Below are positions 1-11,520 of a DNA stretch of 64,000 bases, piece after piece (within the stretch, counting starts at the first letter, position 1; each line of letters opens with the position of its first letter). The DNA is taken from assembly GCA_001247695.2 (NCBI GenBank), contig LGRX02035501.1, forward strand, positions 61,776 to 125,775, in the 5' to 3' direction. The notes beneath the pieces were generated by a model. That model ran no database searches, was not told where the DNA came from, and saw nothing but the letters and a program-made list of their open reading frames with translations. Origin of the DNA: Cymbomonas tetramitiformis. Taxonomy: Eukaryota > Chlorophyta > Pyramimonadophyceae > Pyramimonadales > Pyramimonadaceae. The translations under genes and the position numbers were made by a program.

Positions 1-1017
1 TGGGATTAGCAGCGCATGTTTTGTAAAGCAACTTTCCCTTTTCGCCAATAGGCACGCACCTCGTGATGTGGGATTCTAAGTTGGCATTTGTCAACTTAGC
101 TTGGGATGAAACCCAACCACATCGGACTCGTGGTCACTTGTTCACTTGGTCACCTTGAATATGTAAACAAAGTTTGAGGAGCAACGACTTAGTATAAGGC
201 ATCGGCTGTTTTATTTTTATGGGTTTGTAGCTAATTTGCGACCTCTTGAGGTGTGGAAGTCGAGGTTGGTGTATGCCAACCTTGCTTGGGCTCAAACCCA
301 ACCACATCGGACTCATCTCATTCACACTTTTTTTAACTTCACTGCCATGTGTTATATGTTTTTTGTTGAAGTTGGGATGGGTCTTAGGCTGATTTCTTTT
401 TTGGGTTTGAAGTTATTATCTTCGAAGTTATTATCTTCGAACCCAAAAAGAAATTCAGCCATTCCCTTGGAGCCACGCAATACACCTCACACTTGGTAGT
501 TGTATTGCTTGAACATACTTCTATTGATACACACAACGACGAAGCCGCAGGTTGCGTAAAGGTTAAGGTATGTAAGCAAAGATGATTGGAGTGTACGCAC
601 TTTCCGTGAACCCAAAAACGAATTCAACCTAAGACTATGATATAATCCTCACATAAGACGCAACTTTGCATAACTACTGAAGCTACATCAAAGATATCAA
701 TATGAGTCCGATGTGGTTGGGTTTGAGCCCAAGCAAGGTTGGCATACACCAACCTCGATTTCCACACCTCAAGAGGTCGCAAATTAGCTACAAACCCATA
801 AAAATAAAACAGCCGATGCCTTGTACTAAGTCGTTGCTCCTCAAACTTTGCTTACATATTCAAGGTGACCAAATGAACAAGTGACCACGAGTCCGATGTG
901 GTTGGGTTTCATCCCAAGCTAAGTTGACAAATGCCAACTTAGAATCCCACATCACGAGGTGCGTGCCTATTGGCGAAAAGGGAAAGTTGCTTTACAAAAC
1001 ATGCGCTGCTAATCCCA
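1..1017. mobile_element. Foldback-type element with 316-bp inverted repeats
   Basis: Positions 1-316 are the reverse complement of 702-1017 with only a few mismatches. The middle (317-701) is partly self-complementary too: 379-407 pairs with about 611-635. Very long inverted repeats around a short non-coding centre are the form of foldback or long-TIR MITE elements. No transposase is visible; the short frames inside are mirror images of each other and not genes. The left end coincides with the window edge, so the target duplication cannot be seen and the repeat may extend further left. Confidence 0.8.
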
Positions 1018-1625
1018 CCTGCACACTCCGTCGAACGATGAAACAGCAAGACGCAAAACAAATATCACAAGCAAAACACGTGAACAATTCAAGTATCATA
1101 GCAGCCGCACAGACTGCTCGCCCTGTTAGGCGAAGGATTGTTTCTGACGGTTGTGGGCGTCAACCTTCTTTCTTAGTGTGGTCAAGCTCAAGTCAACGGA
1201 CCGCGAACGATAGGGGTGCCCAACTAAAGCTGAGCCGTCCAATATTTTCAGATCGTGAACATCGGAAGGTCCGAAGAGATTTCTGGGGAGCGACGAAGGA
1301 ATATATCATATTTTGATCTCTAGCATGTCGGCTTTTTGATATGGACTGTCGGATTCGGGAAATTACCCGTGTTAAAAATGAACGGACCGTTTTAAGTTGT
1401 GCAGCTCTAGCGAACGATACTGTAGAGTTAAGTACGAAAATAGTGTCATAGCAAATCGCGTGATCAATGGGCTTGGCATGAAATCAGAAGAAATGAATTA
1501 AAAAACCGGGTCGCCGGCTGTGTCTCATCGAACCTGTGATTCCGTCACATGACAGTCGCGATGACTCTGTCATGTTCCGTGAACCTCCGGCGCATCTACC
1601 CTTACCCTTACAAAAAGTGGTACAC
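1018..1625. other. Spacer with no recognisable gene
   Basis: This is unique-looking sequence between two inverted-repeat elements. I see no convincing coding frame, RNA gene or repeat in it. Confidence 0.5.
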
Positions 1626-4008
1626 CTATAGGCGGGTGTACCCTTATTATCACCTTTTTTAAGGTGTAGCGGTGTGGAGCCGCGCGCGCGGTATGGCATC
1701 ATGGGCGATGGATTTTTTTGGTATTTTAGACGTCAAAACCGCCCCATTTTGGTCAAACATGCCGTTTGGGGGTTTGGCCGGCTCTAGGGGTCTCCGAGGC
1801 ATTTTCACTCAAAAAACCAGAGTACCCTTATTATCAAGTGAAAATCCAGTAATAAGAACTCGATAAACGGTTGTAACTCTCAAATATTAGCATGTTTTGG
1901 ACCCATTGGGACCCCATGGGACTAATTTGACCGATACCCCGACATGGGCACCCCTTGCTTGCCCGCCCATACACGCGGGGCGCGGGGGGGTGCTTTCTGC
2001 AATGCACGCGCCGGCGGCACTCACCCAAGGTGGGCCGCGCGGGCGGCCACGGTGCGATACCATAGGCAAAATTTACCATTTAGATGTAGTTTGACGTGTA
2101 CAAAGCCCTGCAACCACCTACCATGTCGCCACATGCCCCCCCGGATGGGCGCAAGCCGCCCCACCAAAACGGGCGAAAATCGGAAAAAGCCAGATTTCGG
2201 CAGTGAGCTTCCCGTGGAATGAGCCCCCTCAAGTGCGACCCGCAGGGGGTATGGACCCCTAAAGCGGGATGTTTTGGACCCATTGGGACCCCATGGGACT
2301 AATTTGACCGATACCCCGACATGGGCACCCCTTGCTTGCCCGCCCATACACGCGGGGCGCGGGGGGGTGCTTTCTGCAGTGCACGCGCCGGCGGCACGCA
2401 CCCAAGGTGGGCCGCGCCGGGCGGCCACGGTGCGATACCATAGGCAAAATTTACCATTTAGATGTAGTTTGACGTGTACAAAGCCCTGCAACCACCTACC
2501 CGATGTCGCCACATGCCCCCCCGGATGGGCGCAAGCCGCCCCACCAAAACGGGCGAAAATCGGAAAAAGTCAGATTTCGGCAGTGAGCTTCCCGTGGAAT
2601 GAGCCCCCTCAAGTGCGACCCGCGGGGGGTATGGACCCCTATAGCGGGATGTTTTGGACCCATTGGGACCCCATGGGACTAATTTGACCGATACCCCGAC
2701 ATGGGCACCCCTTGCTTGCCCGCCCATACACGCGGGGCGCCCATACGGGCGGTGCTTTCTGCAGTGCACTTGCCATGGCTTGCCATTTTTCAAGCAAGCC
2801 TTCGCAGCGGTGCTGAGTGCCTGCGCTTTGCGACCCCTCGATTTCGTGAACAACTCTTGCCTTTTCTTTAGTACTTCACACAATTTCTCGCCGAATTCGT
2901 CACGATTCTTCCCCTCACAAGTTTTGTTTTCTGCAATAAGCCAGTCGCGGAACTCTAGTTCCTCAGCTCTCGTTAACTCCTATTAATACTGGCTTTTACT
3001 CCGTTTTCGCAGTAAGATTAATGTCGATTTACCCCCCAATAACCGCCGGTTTGGCCCCCTTAGACACCCCTACGCAGGGCATTCGACAGCTTACATTGTG
3101 CCGGACGATGTCATGAATAATTTGGTTCCCATCACATTCTCATATGTCGGGATATACACATTTCAAAAGTTGAAACTTAGGCATGCATGTTGTGGAAGTA
3201 CTAAATGTCATGCCAGCATAGGAGTTAAGAGCCTCTGATCGTCACGGGAAGTTTTCGCATTTTCGAAGCCTAGTTGTTCCAACTTGTTTGTCACCATCCT
3301 ACAAATTGTTCGGTGGCTTGAGCGAACGAAATTTTGAAACACTAAGAGCTTGAAATCCCTTGCACTCATTATCAATGCAGTAATCTACGGCTTCCTTGTA
3401 TAGCTCGTCCTCCCGCCCCATGATGGCGGGATAGGGTGAGGCACTTCCGTCGACGTACCTCAAGCAAGGAACGCGTTTCCCGCCTTCGCAGCCAATATCT
3501 CCGTGTATTGCGCCGCAAGAAGATACGCTGGAACATGAAAATGTTTCCAAGTCGTTGCACGTGGACGTCAGGGCCAAGGTTTTTAGGATACATGCTTTCT
3601 CAAGGATTCAAGAGTGACACTGTACCCTTATTATCACGTATACAGGGTGAACTTGCACACTCCAGTTCAAGCGTTGTATTGCGATGCGCACCAAGCCACG
3701 TGGATAAACCATCTTCCATACACCCCAAAAAAGTAATTTTAACTTCTTGTCGAGTTAGATGAAGGTCTGCTATTGGTTTCAGAAGGAGGGGGGATTTTTA
3801 CCGGTTGAGGAGTCCACTATTTTTAGGGTTTTCGCACCATATAAGGCGAATCAGAGCATCGACCGATATATGGGGCGTTTGGGCTTCCAAATTTACTCAA
3901 AAGTCGACTTGGGATAACGGGGTTTGGGCTATATATCGCCGCAAGGCATCGCCCACGGATACAGTGATAATAAGGGTACACTGATAATAAGGGTACACCC
4001 GCCTATAG
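1626..4008. mobile_element. Putative DNA transposon with 27-bp terminal inverted repeats
   Basis: A 27-bp sequence at 1626-1652 recurs perfectly inverted at 3982-4008. Its core gtacccttattatca appears three more times inside, at 1822-1836 and 3622-3636 in one orientation and at 3965-3979 in the other. Repeated subterminal copies of a terminal motif are typical of transposase-binding sites. The 2.4-kb interior holds a GC-rich tandem repeat and no recognisable transposase, so this would be non-autonomous. The TIRs start with ctata and end with tatag, so a TA-type target duplication is possible but not proven. The superfamily is unknown. Confidence 0.55.
1892..2770. repeat. 378-bp GC-rich tandem repeat, 2.3 copies
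   Basis: Copies start at 1892, 2269 and 2649, with spacings of 377 and 380 bp. The third copy breaks off near 2770. Each carries atgttttggacccattggga at its start and a C/G-rich block of ~90 bp. Open frames run through the copies on both strands, but the spacings are not multiples of three and the frames change between copies, so I do not call them coding. The array lies inside the 27-bp-TIR element. Confidence 0.85.
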
Positions 4009-4830
4009 TCTCATCGGTCGATCAGCCTGTTGTGTTCAATCAATCGAATGCTTCAATCGAATGAACACTTGAACAGTCGTGAGACGTGAGTCGAGAGATG
4101 CATGTGTCTCCTCCGCTCGTCCTGTGGATACACGAGACACGACATCGACAGTCTCGAGTCTGCCTGACAGCCTCACGTCAGAGGTCACAGGTCAGTCGAG
4201 TGAGTGAGACGTGAGCACATGAATGAACAGATTCAACTTAAAATGTTCCTGGAGAGTGAAGAATCCTGGGTGTTTGAGGTTCCGACGTGATCTCATAAAA
4301 CCTACATTTATCCTGCGCAAGTCGCCGTGCAGCTCGAATAGGGGCGCTAATCTTCAAATTTATATCTGAGGAGAGACATAACGTATAGCCAATCCCACGT
4401 GCACTTACAGCTTCCGATTCAGCCGAAATGCGCAATATCGCACAGACTATTTTCTTGCTTTCCTTAGTGATATTAGGTTGCCAACCTTGTGAAGCCGCGA
4501 AGAAGGAAAGTAAAAATCTTAAAAAGGTACCAACAACTCGAATCGCCATTTGGCTCGTATGTCTTTTTACGATCTAGAGCTACATGAACTGCAGCACGCT
4601 GTACATATGATGAACACCACCCTTATCGGTATTGTTTGTTAACAGGTCGTTAGCCTCACCGATCCGAAAGTCGAGGCTGCATCAAAGGTGTTACCCCTCT
4701 TTTCTTTTCAAGTGGACAGCCTTTTGTGGACGCCGTTTTAAAAGTTAAGGAGTATGCGTTTGGCGGTCTGTGCTGAAGGGTTTTTCACTTCAGGTCGTGC
4801 ACGTGATAAGCTCCAAGTCTAGAGTAACTT
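4009..4830. other. Spacer with one weak minus-strand ORF
   Basis: 4009-4230 is low in complexity, with repeated gtgagacgtgag and tcgag words. A 103-codon minus-strand frame at 4238-4549 starts with a short hydrophobic stretch (VVGTFLRFLLSFFAAS) that could be a signal peptide. It has no recognisable domain and may be chance. Nothing else is supported. Confidence 0.3.
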
Positions 4831-6271
4831 TTGGTAAAATCTCCTGACTACACGACCATGCTTTCTTGGTTGCAGTTTGCGCTGCAGGAACTTCGTAAGT
4901 TATGCGATTACTGTAGCGAGGAGCTGCGCGACGCATATCAGGTCCGATCCTTGATATCACTTCGCGAATTATCACAGCCGCTCATTCCTCTAAGTTTCGT
5001 GTATACCATCAGAGCTCTCGGTACCTGCGGCAAACTCTTATACAATGTTTGGGGTGATTTGCACGGATTTCCCTTTGAACAACCTGTTTCCCAAGGTTGA
5101 GATATCCGTGAAGCCTCGTGTTTTTCGCAGAATATCAAGATTTCGAAGCTCACTTCTGCGGAAACTCGTCCAACAGCGGTACATACCTCACCGAACAGCC
5201 CTCTCACCCCTGCACTTGCCCCACCCCTAACGATGATACCTTCCTTGCGTTTTCCACGTTGTTTCGTAGACTACAAGCATTGCATGGTGACAAATAAATT
5301 GTGACATCTGCACTTACCGAACTTGAACTCCACGCATATCAGCGCTGGATGCTGTCAGAACTCATGTTTTGTTGGCGTTCTCGTGCAGCTAACTGCAGGA
5401 GCAATGTATTTTCTGGGTGTGGAACTCGAGACGTCAAAACCCTATGAGGGCAAGAGCACAGACTCCCAGGTCAGAACCCTGTGGAACCCTGGGCGTGCTG
5501 CGCCTTTGATACTGTGCTTGTGCGCGCGTGCTTCACAGCGGGGAAGCTGGAAATACAGCAGACCAACGTACACCTCCCCTTTGAATGTGCTTCGTGCTCC
5601 CGTGCCAATATCTTCGGGTGTGCTTTCGCCAAACCCGGATCAGCATAGATTTACGATGCACTCGTTCCATTTGTAGCTGCTATGTCGCACGTTCTTCGGC
5701 CTTCTGTCCGCAAGATTTTGCACTGCGAGGCTGAAGGGTGGTTACTCCCAAGTGACCTGCCGGCGATGTTGTGGTCAACAGGTTCTTGTAGTTTTTGCGA
5801 ACAGCGATGGCACGTATAACGGAATGTCGGTTGAGCGTTCTCCATTTCTGTCCCGTTGAGGATACCCCTTCACCGCAAGTGCTGCCGCGTATGTTGCGAA
5901 CAGTGGTTCAATACTTATGGCAGGATTTTTGTCAAGAAATATGCTTTCAAGCTCTCCACGTCTACTTTGTGCGCTTGATCAACCTCTGTATCACTGAAGA
6001 GAAGCAGCTATTGCTCGTTATGCAGAGAAGAAAAGGTGCGGATCCAGTTTTAAGAAGCCATCTGGATGAAGGTCTGAGGCGTTTCTGCCTTCTGCACTTG
6101 AAGAGGGCGATGCTGGTGTTGCGTGGTCAAATGCTAAATCTGCATACGCACCCGGAATTCTCAATGTATTGTAAAGTTATACCTCTGTATTTTTCTGCTC
6201 AAATGGTGGTTGAGGATATTGATCCCTGCTCACTTCGTGCCTGCCTTGTTGCGGCAAGGCTCCTTAATTGA
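4831..6271 (+). pseudogene. Unrecognised intron-bearing or decaying gene
   Basis: Several stretches read well as protein on the plus strand but not in one frame. Block 1 (4831-5095) ends in the middle of a codon. A 35-nt GT-AG segment (5096-5130) then restores phase into block 2 (5131-5294), a Cys-containing frame closed by a TAA at 5295. Further coding-like stretches at 5310-5820 include CxxC pairs (CASC, CSFC) but are cut by TGA and TAG codons. A 158-codon frame at 5795-6271 is rich in Leu and Arg and ends the region. Either this is a gene with several very short introns or a pseudogene. No family is recognised, and exon boundaries beyond the first intron are ambiguous because two frames compete at 5400-5650. 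Confidence 0.35.
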
Positions 6272-7107
6272 AAGCACGATTCAACATTCAAATTCAAAGC
6301 ACGAAGTCACATCTACATACGATTTGAGGCTTTGATTTGCTCGTCTTGCTTTGCTCTTTGAAGCTTAGTAAACACTGCACTTCCACTTTTACTTTTGTGA
6401 GGCTTGTGACGTTGCTAGAAGTGTGTCGCCCACTACCATATATAGACACATTCTTGAGGAGGAGTTTCCCAGCAAGCAGCAACATGTTGCAAGTCTATAG
6501 GAGAAGAGACTTAGTCCTTACTTTGGCGCATGTGGGTATGATGTTGACGCGTTTATAAACCAATTTAGCACTCAACCTTGCTGCACGTAGCAAAGCTCTC
6601 AAACCCTTGCTCTTTGAAACTCGAAACGCATCTTTGAAACTCGGTTTTCAAAGATGCTTGCCCATTGCCCAATGCGTTCCGTATATATGCGAGTGTAGAA
6701 GCACATGAAACATATTTCCGAACGAAAATATTTTTCGTATGCTCCTAAACTGTTTGCGACTACTGCGAGACTAAACCCGTTGCCTTGCCTTTTCCCCTTT
6801 CCTTTCCCTTCGGACAAGTTGTCCACGGGACGAAATGTACTTTTGAGGCAGCCGCGACGCTTGCGGATCACGTGTCGGGCGACGCGTCTGGCAGTTTCTT
6901 CGACGAGACTTTACCTTGAGACTAGCGGAGGAGATTAGCTATCTCTTTCCGCCTTGCTGGGTCGTATACTAGTTGACGTCGACGTCCACTTCTCCGCCAT
7001 CATCTCGTTAATTCCGTTAGCTGCGGCTCAAACTATGCATTTTTGTTTTTACCCGAAAGCCGAAACGCTAGCCCGGCGTTGCACCATCTACTCTGCGGGG
7101 GTGGCAG
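6272..7107. other. Spacer with no recognisable gene
   Basis: Short overlapping frames on both strands (6294-6938) mirror each other and show no domain. I see no RNA gene or tandem array here. Confidence 0.4.
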
Positions 7108-7249
7108 GACAAAACCTAGTGGTTTTTGTCTAAAATATAGTGAACCTTGTACACTATATCGCCGATCCGGGGTTGACAATATCGTAGACAATGTAATCGA
7201 GTATGATTCCACCCGACGATAATTTGTACAAGTTTCACTAGGTTTTGTC
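7108..7249. mobile_element. 142-bp MITE-like element
   Basis: The 14-bp sequence gacaaaacctagtg (7108-7121) is perfectly inverted at 7236-7249, enclosing about 114 bp of non-coding DNA. A longer form of the same end (7109-7129, 21 bp) is found inverted at 11716-11736, so a related element or a distant partner end lies on the other side of the MULE. No obvious target duplication was seen. Confidence 0.5.
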
Positions 7250-7322
7250 GACTTATTAACAAACTTCGCGCCCCCATTTAAAAGTGTTTACTTATATTGA
7301 TTAATTTCAAAAACTTAAACTG

Positions 7323-7490
7323 TCATATATATATATATATATGCTATATACATATATATATATATGATATATATATATATATGCTATATACATATATATA
7401 TATATATGATATATATATATATATATATGCTATATACATATATATATATATATATATGATATATATATATATATATATATATCGCATATT
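7323..7490. repeat. AT microsatellite
   Basis: Nearly pure (AT)n, interrupted regularly by gctatatacat and gatat blocks, so it consists of several ~60-bp higher-order units. It can fold into long hairpins. Confidence 0.9.
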
Positions 7491-7629
7491 TTATAATTAT
7501 ACAAATATAAACAAGGCCCTACGTACACCATTTATATTCTTGAATAGATGCATCTTTTATATATATATATATGTGCATGAATATATAAATCCTGAAACTG
7601 CGGTATATGTATACAACATCTTATATATG

Positions 7630-7890
7630 GGATAAGTCTACATCGGGGGCCGACATTTCATTTAAATCCACATCGGGGCCGACATCTCATTTTAATCTAC
7701 ATCGGGGCGACACTTCATTTTAATCCACATCGGACATCTCATTTAATACATCGGGGTAGACATCTCATTTTAATCCACATCGGGGCCGACATCTCATTTT
7801 AATCTACATCGGGGGCAGACAGGCCTAAACGTTGCACATCGGGTGTAGACATCTCATTTTAATCCACATCGGGGGTAGACATTTCATAGC
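7630..7890 (+). repeat. Left terminal array of ~29-bp units
   Basis: About nine imperfect units share a cyyacatcgggg core followed by gacatctcattttaat. Spacing varies from 27 to 35 bp because of small indels in the spacer. It is the inverted counterpart of the array at 10893-11176. Confidence 0.85.
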
Positions 7891-7928
7891 ATGCGTAGAC
7901 ACACTTACATCTGAAACCTAACTTGTGA

Positions 7929-10413
7929 ATGCCAACGAAGCCGCATTATTTCTTTTGCATGACATGCGGGAAACACGCAGCAATGCTAAAAGACCACCTC
8001 CAGACCCACTTCCAACAAAACAGCAGCCGAAACGCGCTGCGAGATCCACTGTTGCTCGCGAGGTGGAAGAGGATGTGCGGCCGGCCGCCACTGCTGGCAC
8101 ACCTGACCTAGAAGACCCAGATTTAGACAACAATCTTTTGAAGCTTGCGGGTTGCCTGCCTAACGTTTTACAGCTGGCGCAAGCGGACTTCTTAACCGCG
8201 CATTCAGCGACGTTCCTGATCCCTGGGGATATATTATTTCATCCAGAACATGGCTTTGTTATCTTTGGGCGCACTGGCAGTCGCACTCGCCCCTCCCTCA
8301 CAATTCAGAGCTTCCAACTTGGTGAAGATGTCGCAACACAAATTGAAACCTTGCTTCTTTCACCTGCGGTGTATGATATTGACAACGTCTGCGACCTGCA
8401 GTTCACCAACCTCAACGTCACAACCTTCTCTTGCTCCCGCCGATCCAGCGTCTCGCATTTGACTGTCGGCTTGAAAACTGTTCCCGCGTATCCAGACGGC
8501 ATGGAGGAAATGCTAGCAGAGGCTGCAGCAGCTGCTGAGGCTGAACGCAACAACATGTCTGCCAGCCAGGACGAGGAAGATGCGGAGGACGAGGAAGACG
8601 CGGCGTTACTGAATATATCCGAAGAGGAGGAGGAGGAGGAGGAGGGTGTGGAGGACGAGGCGGTTGGTGTGCAGCAGGGAGGAGCGGCAGCAGAACCAGC
8701 AGAAGCATACACCAATCGGCGGCGTGAGCAGAAGCGCCTGTCTGCTAAGCGGCGTAGGGTCATGCAGGTTGAGGCTGCCACTCGACTAGCACAAGGAGGG
8801 GCGGAGGTTCTACCTCCACGCGAACTGGTTTCCTTGCGAGCTGTTCCTACCAGTGACCTGATCCAGGAGGGGCTCGTTGTTGGCAGCCGCGACAGCGCCC
8901 TTCTTCTGACCGCTGAGGTGGAAGAGCGCGATGGCAAGCTCGCCTCGTATGCCAAGAGTTTCCACAAGGGCTTGGGCAAGTTCTGTGGAAAAGGTCACCT
9001 CCAGTTGCTCGCAGGCTGTGGCGTGGACTCCGAATGCAAGCACTGTGTGGAGTGGAGGCCTGCGCAGGTGAAGGATTCCGAGGGCGCTTGGCGCTGTGTG
9101 TCTTTCCAGGCGCACACCTGCACCGCTCTCAATCAGGTGAAGGCGCGCACTGCCAGCACCGCGTACACACCTGCGCAACTTGCCCCCATCGCGTCGAGGA
9201 AGCTTGTGGAGAACCCTAAGTACGACGCCACCGGCCTGAAAAGCGATCTCCGGCGATATCTCTGCTTGGACCCTACTCGCAGTTTCGTACAAAGCGTCAT
9301 GACCATTGCTAGAGCGAAGCTGAACGGCGATCCTTCAGGGGAGCTGGCGAAGCTGCCTGTACTTGCTCAGCTTCTTCGCGAGCAAGGACACAGGTGCGAG
9401 GTCCACACGCTGGGGGCCAAGGAAATGGAGGCAGTGCTCGTGGATATCGAGCACAAGGAATTCTTGCAGGAGCAGAAGGCGAAGCCTGTAGGTCAGCGTG
9501 ATCGGTGGGATAAAAAAAAGGCTCACAAGTACCCCGTGGAGGAGGGTAAGCAATACTGCCTCGGGTGGTCCTTCGCTCCTTGCACGACGATTCAGACGTT
9601 AGACAAGTGCATTCCTGTGAGCTTTGGGGACGGGGCGCATATGCGCAACAACTCAGCAGGGATCCTGATGAGCACGGTGACTCGGGACGCCAATCACCAC
9701 GTGGTGCCTATGAACTACGCATGTCTCCTCATGAACGAGTGTGAGACCTCGCATAGCATGCAACTGATCTTCTCGAAGGAGGCCTACGGTGACGTCTATG
9801 ACCACCCCGACCGCCGAGAGGTCTCGGATAAGGACAAGGGTTTGGCGGCTGCTTGGGACACCGTGATGTGTAACGGCAGTCTTTTGTTCACCTGTGCTCG
9901 TCACCGTGCGGAGGGTGTGTCCACCACGATCAGGCCTGGCGGCTCGGAAGCCCGGGCGTTGTTTCAGCAAGCGGTGAAGGCACCGACGATCCCGAAGCTT
10001 GAAGGGATCAAGGCTCAGTATTCCACACGCTCAGAGCTGGTGAGTCGGCGCAGTGTGATTGCGGAGTCACGGCATTGTCAGGCTTGCCTTGTCACCATAA
10101 CTTGGCGCATGCGCGGGTGACGGGAAGGAAGTGGGAGGACTACGTGGACCCCTTGAAGACCACCGCTCAGTGGAAGATGCAGTATCCCGCGCATATGGTT
10201 TTCCCTCCTGTGCCAAACTTGCTGGATTGTGAAGCGCACCCTGCTTATGACCCAGACTTGCTGCTCCCACCTGTGGCGGCAAAGAGGAAGGGCCGCCCAA
10301 AGATGCAGAAGCGCAAGCTGGGGGTCTTGGAGAGGATCGGTTCCAAGAAGGCATCCAAGTGCAGCAAGTGCGGTAAAGCAGGACACCGCAGTGATAAGTG
10401 TAATAGAATCTAG
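7929..10413 (+). pseudogene. MULE transposase, frame-broken and probably internally deleted
   Basis: The gene starts at ATG 7929, in a frame with a C2H2-like finger (FCMTCGKH...HLQTHF), then passes to the main frame (open from 7925 to 10120). In the main frame, numbered from 7925, there is an acidic run near residues 225-245. A Cys/His finger follows (C371, C374, H397, C399), of the kind found before MuDR catalytic domains. The MULE catalytic core then has D569 (FGDGAH) and D635 (SDKDKGL), 66 residues apart, and C657-x2-H660. A second frame continues at about 10045: a SWIM finger CDC-x9-CHH (10054-10095), then a GRPK motif and a CCHC knuckle (KCSKCGKAGH...C), ending in TAG at 10411. The segment with the third catalytic acidic residue is missing or too short. 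The frame change sits at gtgagtcggcgcag (10040-10053), which looks like a splice donor fused to an acceptor. Confidence 0.75.
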
Positions 10414-10559
10414 CTTTCCAACTTAGTGCAGTTAAGTTCAATTGCTAAGTGCTCTTAAGTGTTGTGAAGTGTTGAAAAACTTCAGACTAAACTACTGAGA
10501 AGTTGAATTCAGTGCTGAGTGCTGATAAGTTAATGCCAATGAAATTGAAGCATTCTAAG

Positions 10560-10880
10560 ATGAAATAATGCATGCTCACAATTGGCATCACGCATCATTA
10601 AGTGATGCATTTGCACACGGAATATTAATGAATGCTTACAATTGGCATCACTCATCAGCAATTGATGCATTTGAAAGTACATGATGTAATGCATGGATGC
10701 TAGGATGATCTGGGATGTAATGGCGATTACATGATGTAATGATGTAATGATGCAATGATAATGATAATGATGTAATGATGATAATGATGTAATGATGATA
10801 ATGATGTAATGATGTAATGATAATGTAATGATGATAATGATGTAATGTAATGATGAGCATGATCTGGGATTGAAATGCAA
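10560..10880. repeat. Short tandem repeats 3' of the transposase
   Basis: Two ~62-bp copies with acaattggcatcac and gatgcatttg lie at about 10570-10680. A gatgtaat/gataat microsatellite follows at 10685-10865. Frames across it are low complexity and not genes. Confidence 0.8.
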
Positions 10881-10892
10881 TGCATAATTATC

Positions 10893-11176
10893 CCCGATGT
10901 GGATTAAAATGAGATGTCTACACCCGATGTAGATTAAAATGAGATGTCAGCCCCCGATGTAGATTAAAATGGCATGTCAGCCCCCGATGTAGATTAAAAT
11001 GAGATGTCGCCCCGATGTAGATTAAAATGAAGTATCACCCCTGATGTGGATTAAAATGAGATGTCTGCCCCCGATGTGGATTAAATGAAGTGTACGCCCC
11101 GATGTAGATTAAAAATGAGATGTCGGCCTCCGATGTGGATTTAAATGAAATGTCGGCCCCCGATGTAGACTTATCC
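10893..11176 (-). repeat. Right terminal array of ~29-bp units
   Basis: About ten units of ccgatgtrgattaaaatgag with short spacers. The outermost unit changes to gtagacttatcc, matching the outer left end. This is the inverted partner of 7630-7890. Confidence 0.85.
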
Positions 11177-11520
11177 CTATATATATATATATATCTTTTA
11201 TACACACATACCACCTGATATTGTATATATTGTATTTATATTGTTTGTTAAATATAAGTAAAGTAATTAAACACTGCAAATGTTTTTAAAATAATTATCT
11301 TATACATACGTTGTATATGGTCATTTGTATTAATTCATATTGATTTAGGAGATACGACCCCCCCTTCCTCGACCGACTAAAGTCGGGATCGAAGGGGGCC
11401 GGGCGGCGGGGGCGGGCGAGCGGAAGAAAGGGGGCAGCGCCACCCCATCACCCACCCGATGCACGCCACTCTCTAGACAACAAGTTGGGCTCTAGAGCCC
11501 CCCGCTTCTAGGATTTTGCC
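11177..11520. other. Spacer with a GC-rich hairpin
   Basis: An AT-rich stretch is followed at about 11357-11399 by cccccccttcctcgaccgac and its near-complement, giving a hairpin, and then a G-rich tract to 11445. No gene is seen. Confidence 0.5.

Larger units (their letters stand above)
7630..11176 (+). mobile_element. Mutator-like (MULE) DNA transposon with repeat-array ends
   Basis: The ends are inverted: ggataagtctacatcggg at 7630 matches the complement of the sequence ending at 11176. Each end is not one simple TIR but an array of ~29-bp units (7630-7890 and 10893-11176) in opposite orientation. Between them lies a MULE-type transposase gene. MULEs normally make 8-11-bp target duplications. 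Both flanks here are TA-rich (ttatatat and ctatatat), so no duplication can be assigned. The coding part has frame breaks and seems to lack part of the catalytic domain, so this copy is probably not autonomous. Total length is 3547 bp. Confidence 0.75.

Noticed and set aside
1897..2883. Long Pro/Gly-rich frames on both strands over the 378-bp repeat
   Set aside because: The repeat spacing is not a multiple of three and frames change between copies; they arise from GC-rich repeats.
3299..3593. 92-codon minus-strand frame
   Set aside because: No ATG at its start (opens at TTG), no domain, and it overlaps equally long frames on the same stretch.
7297..7635. Tyr/Ile-rich frame
   Set aside because: It is the translation of an AT microsatellite.
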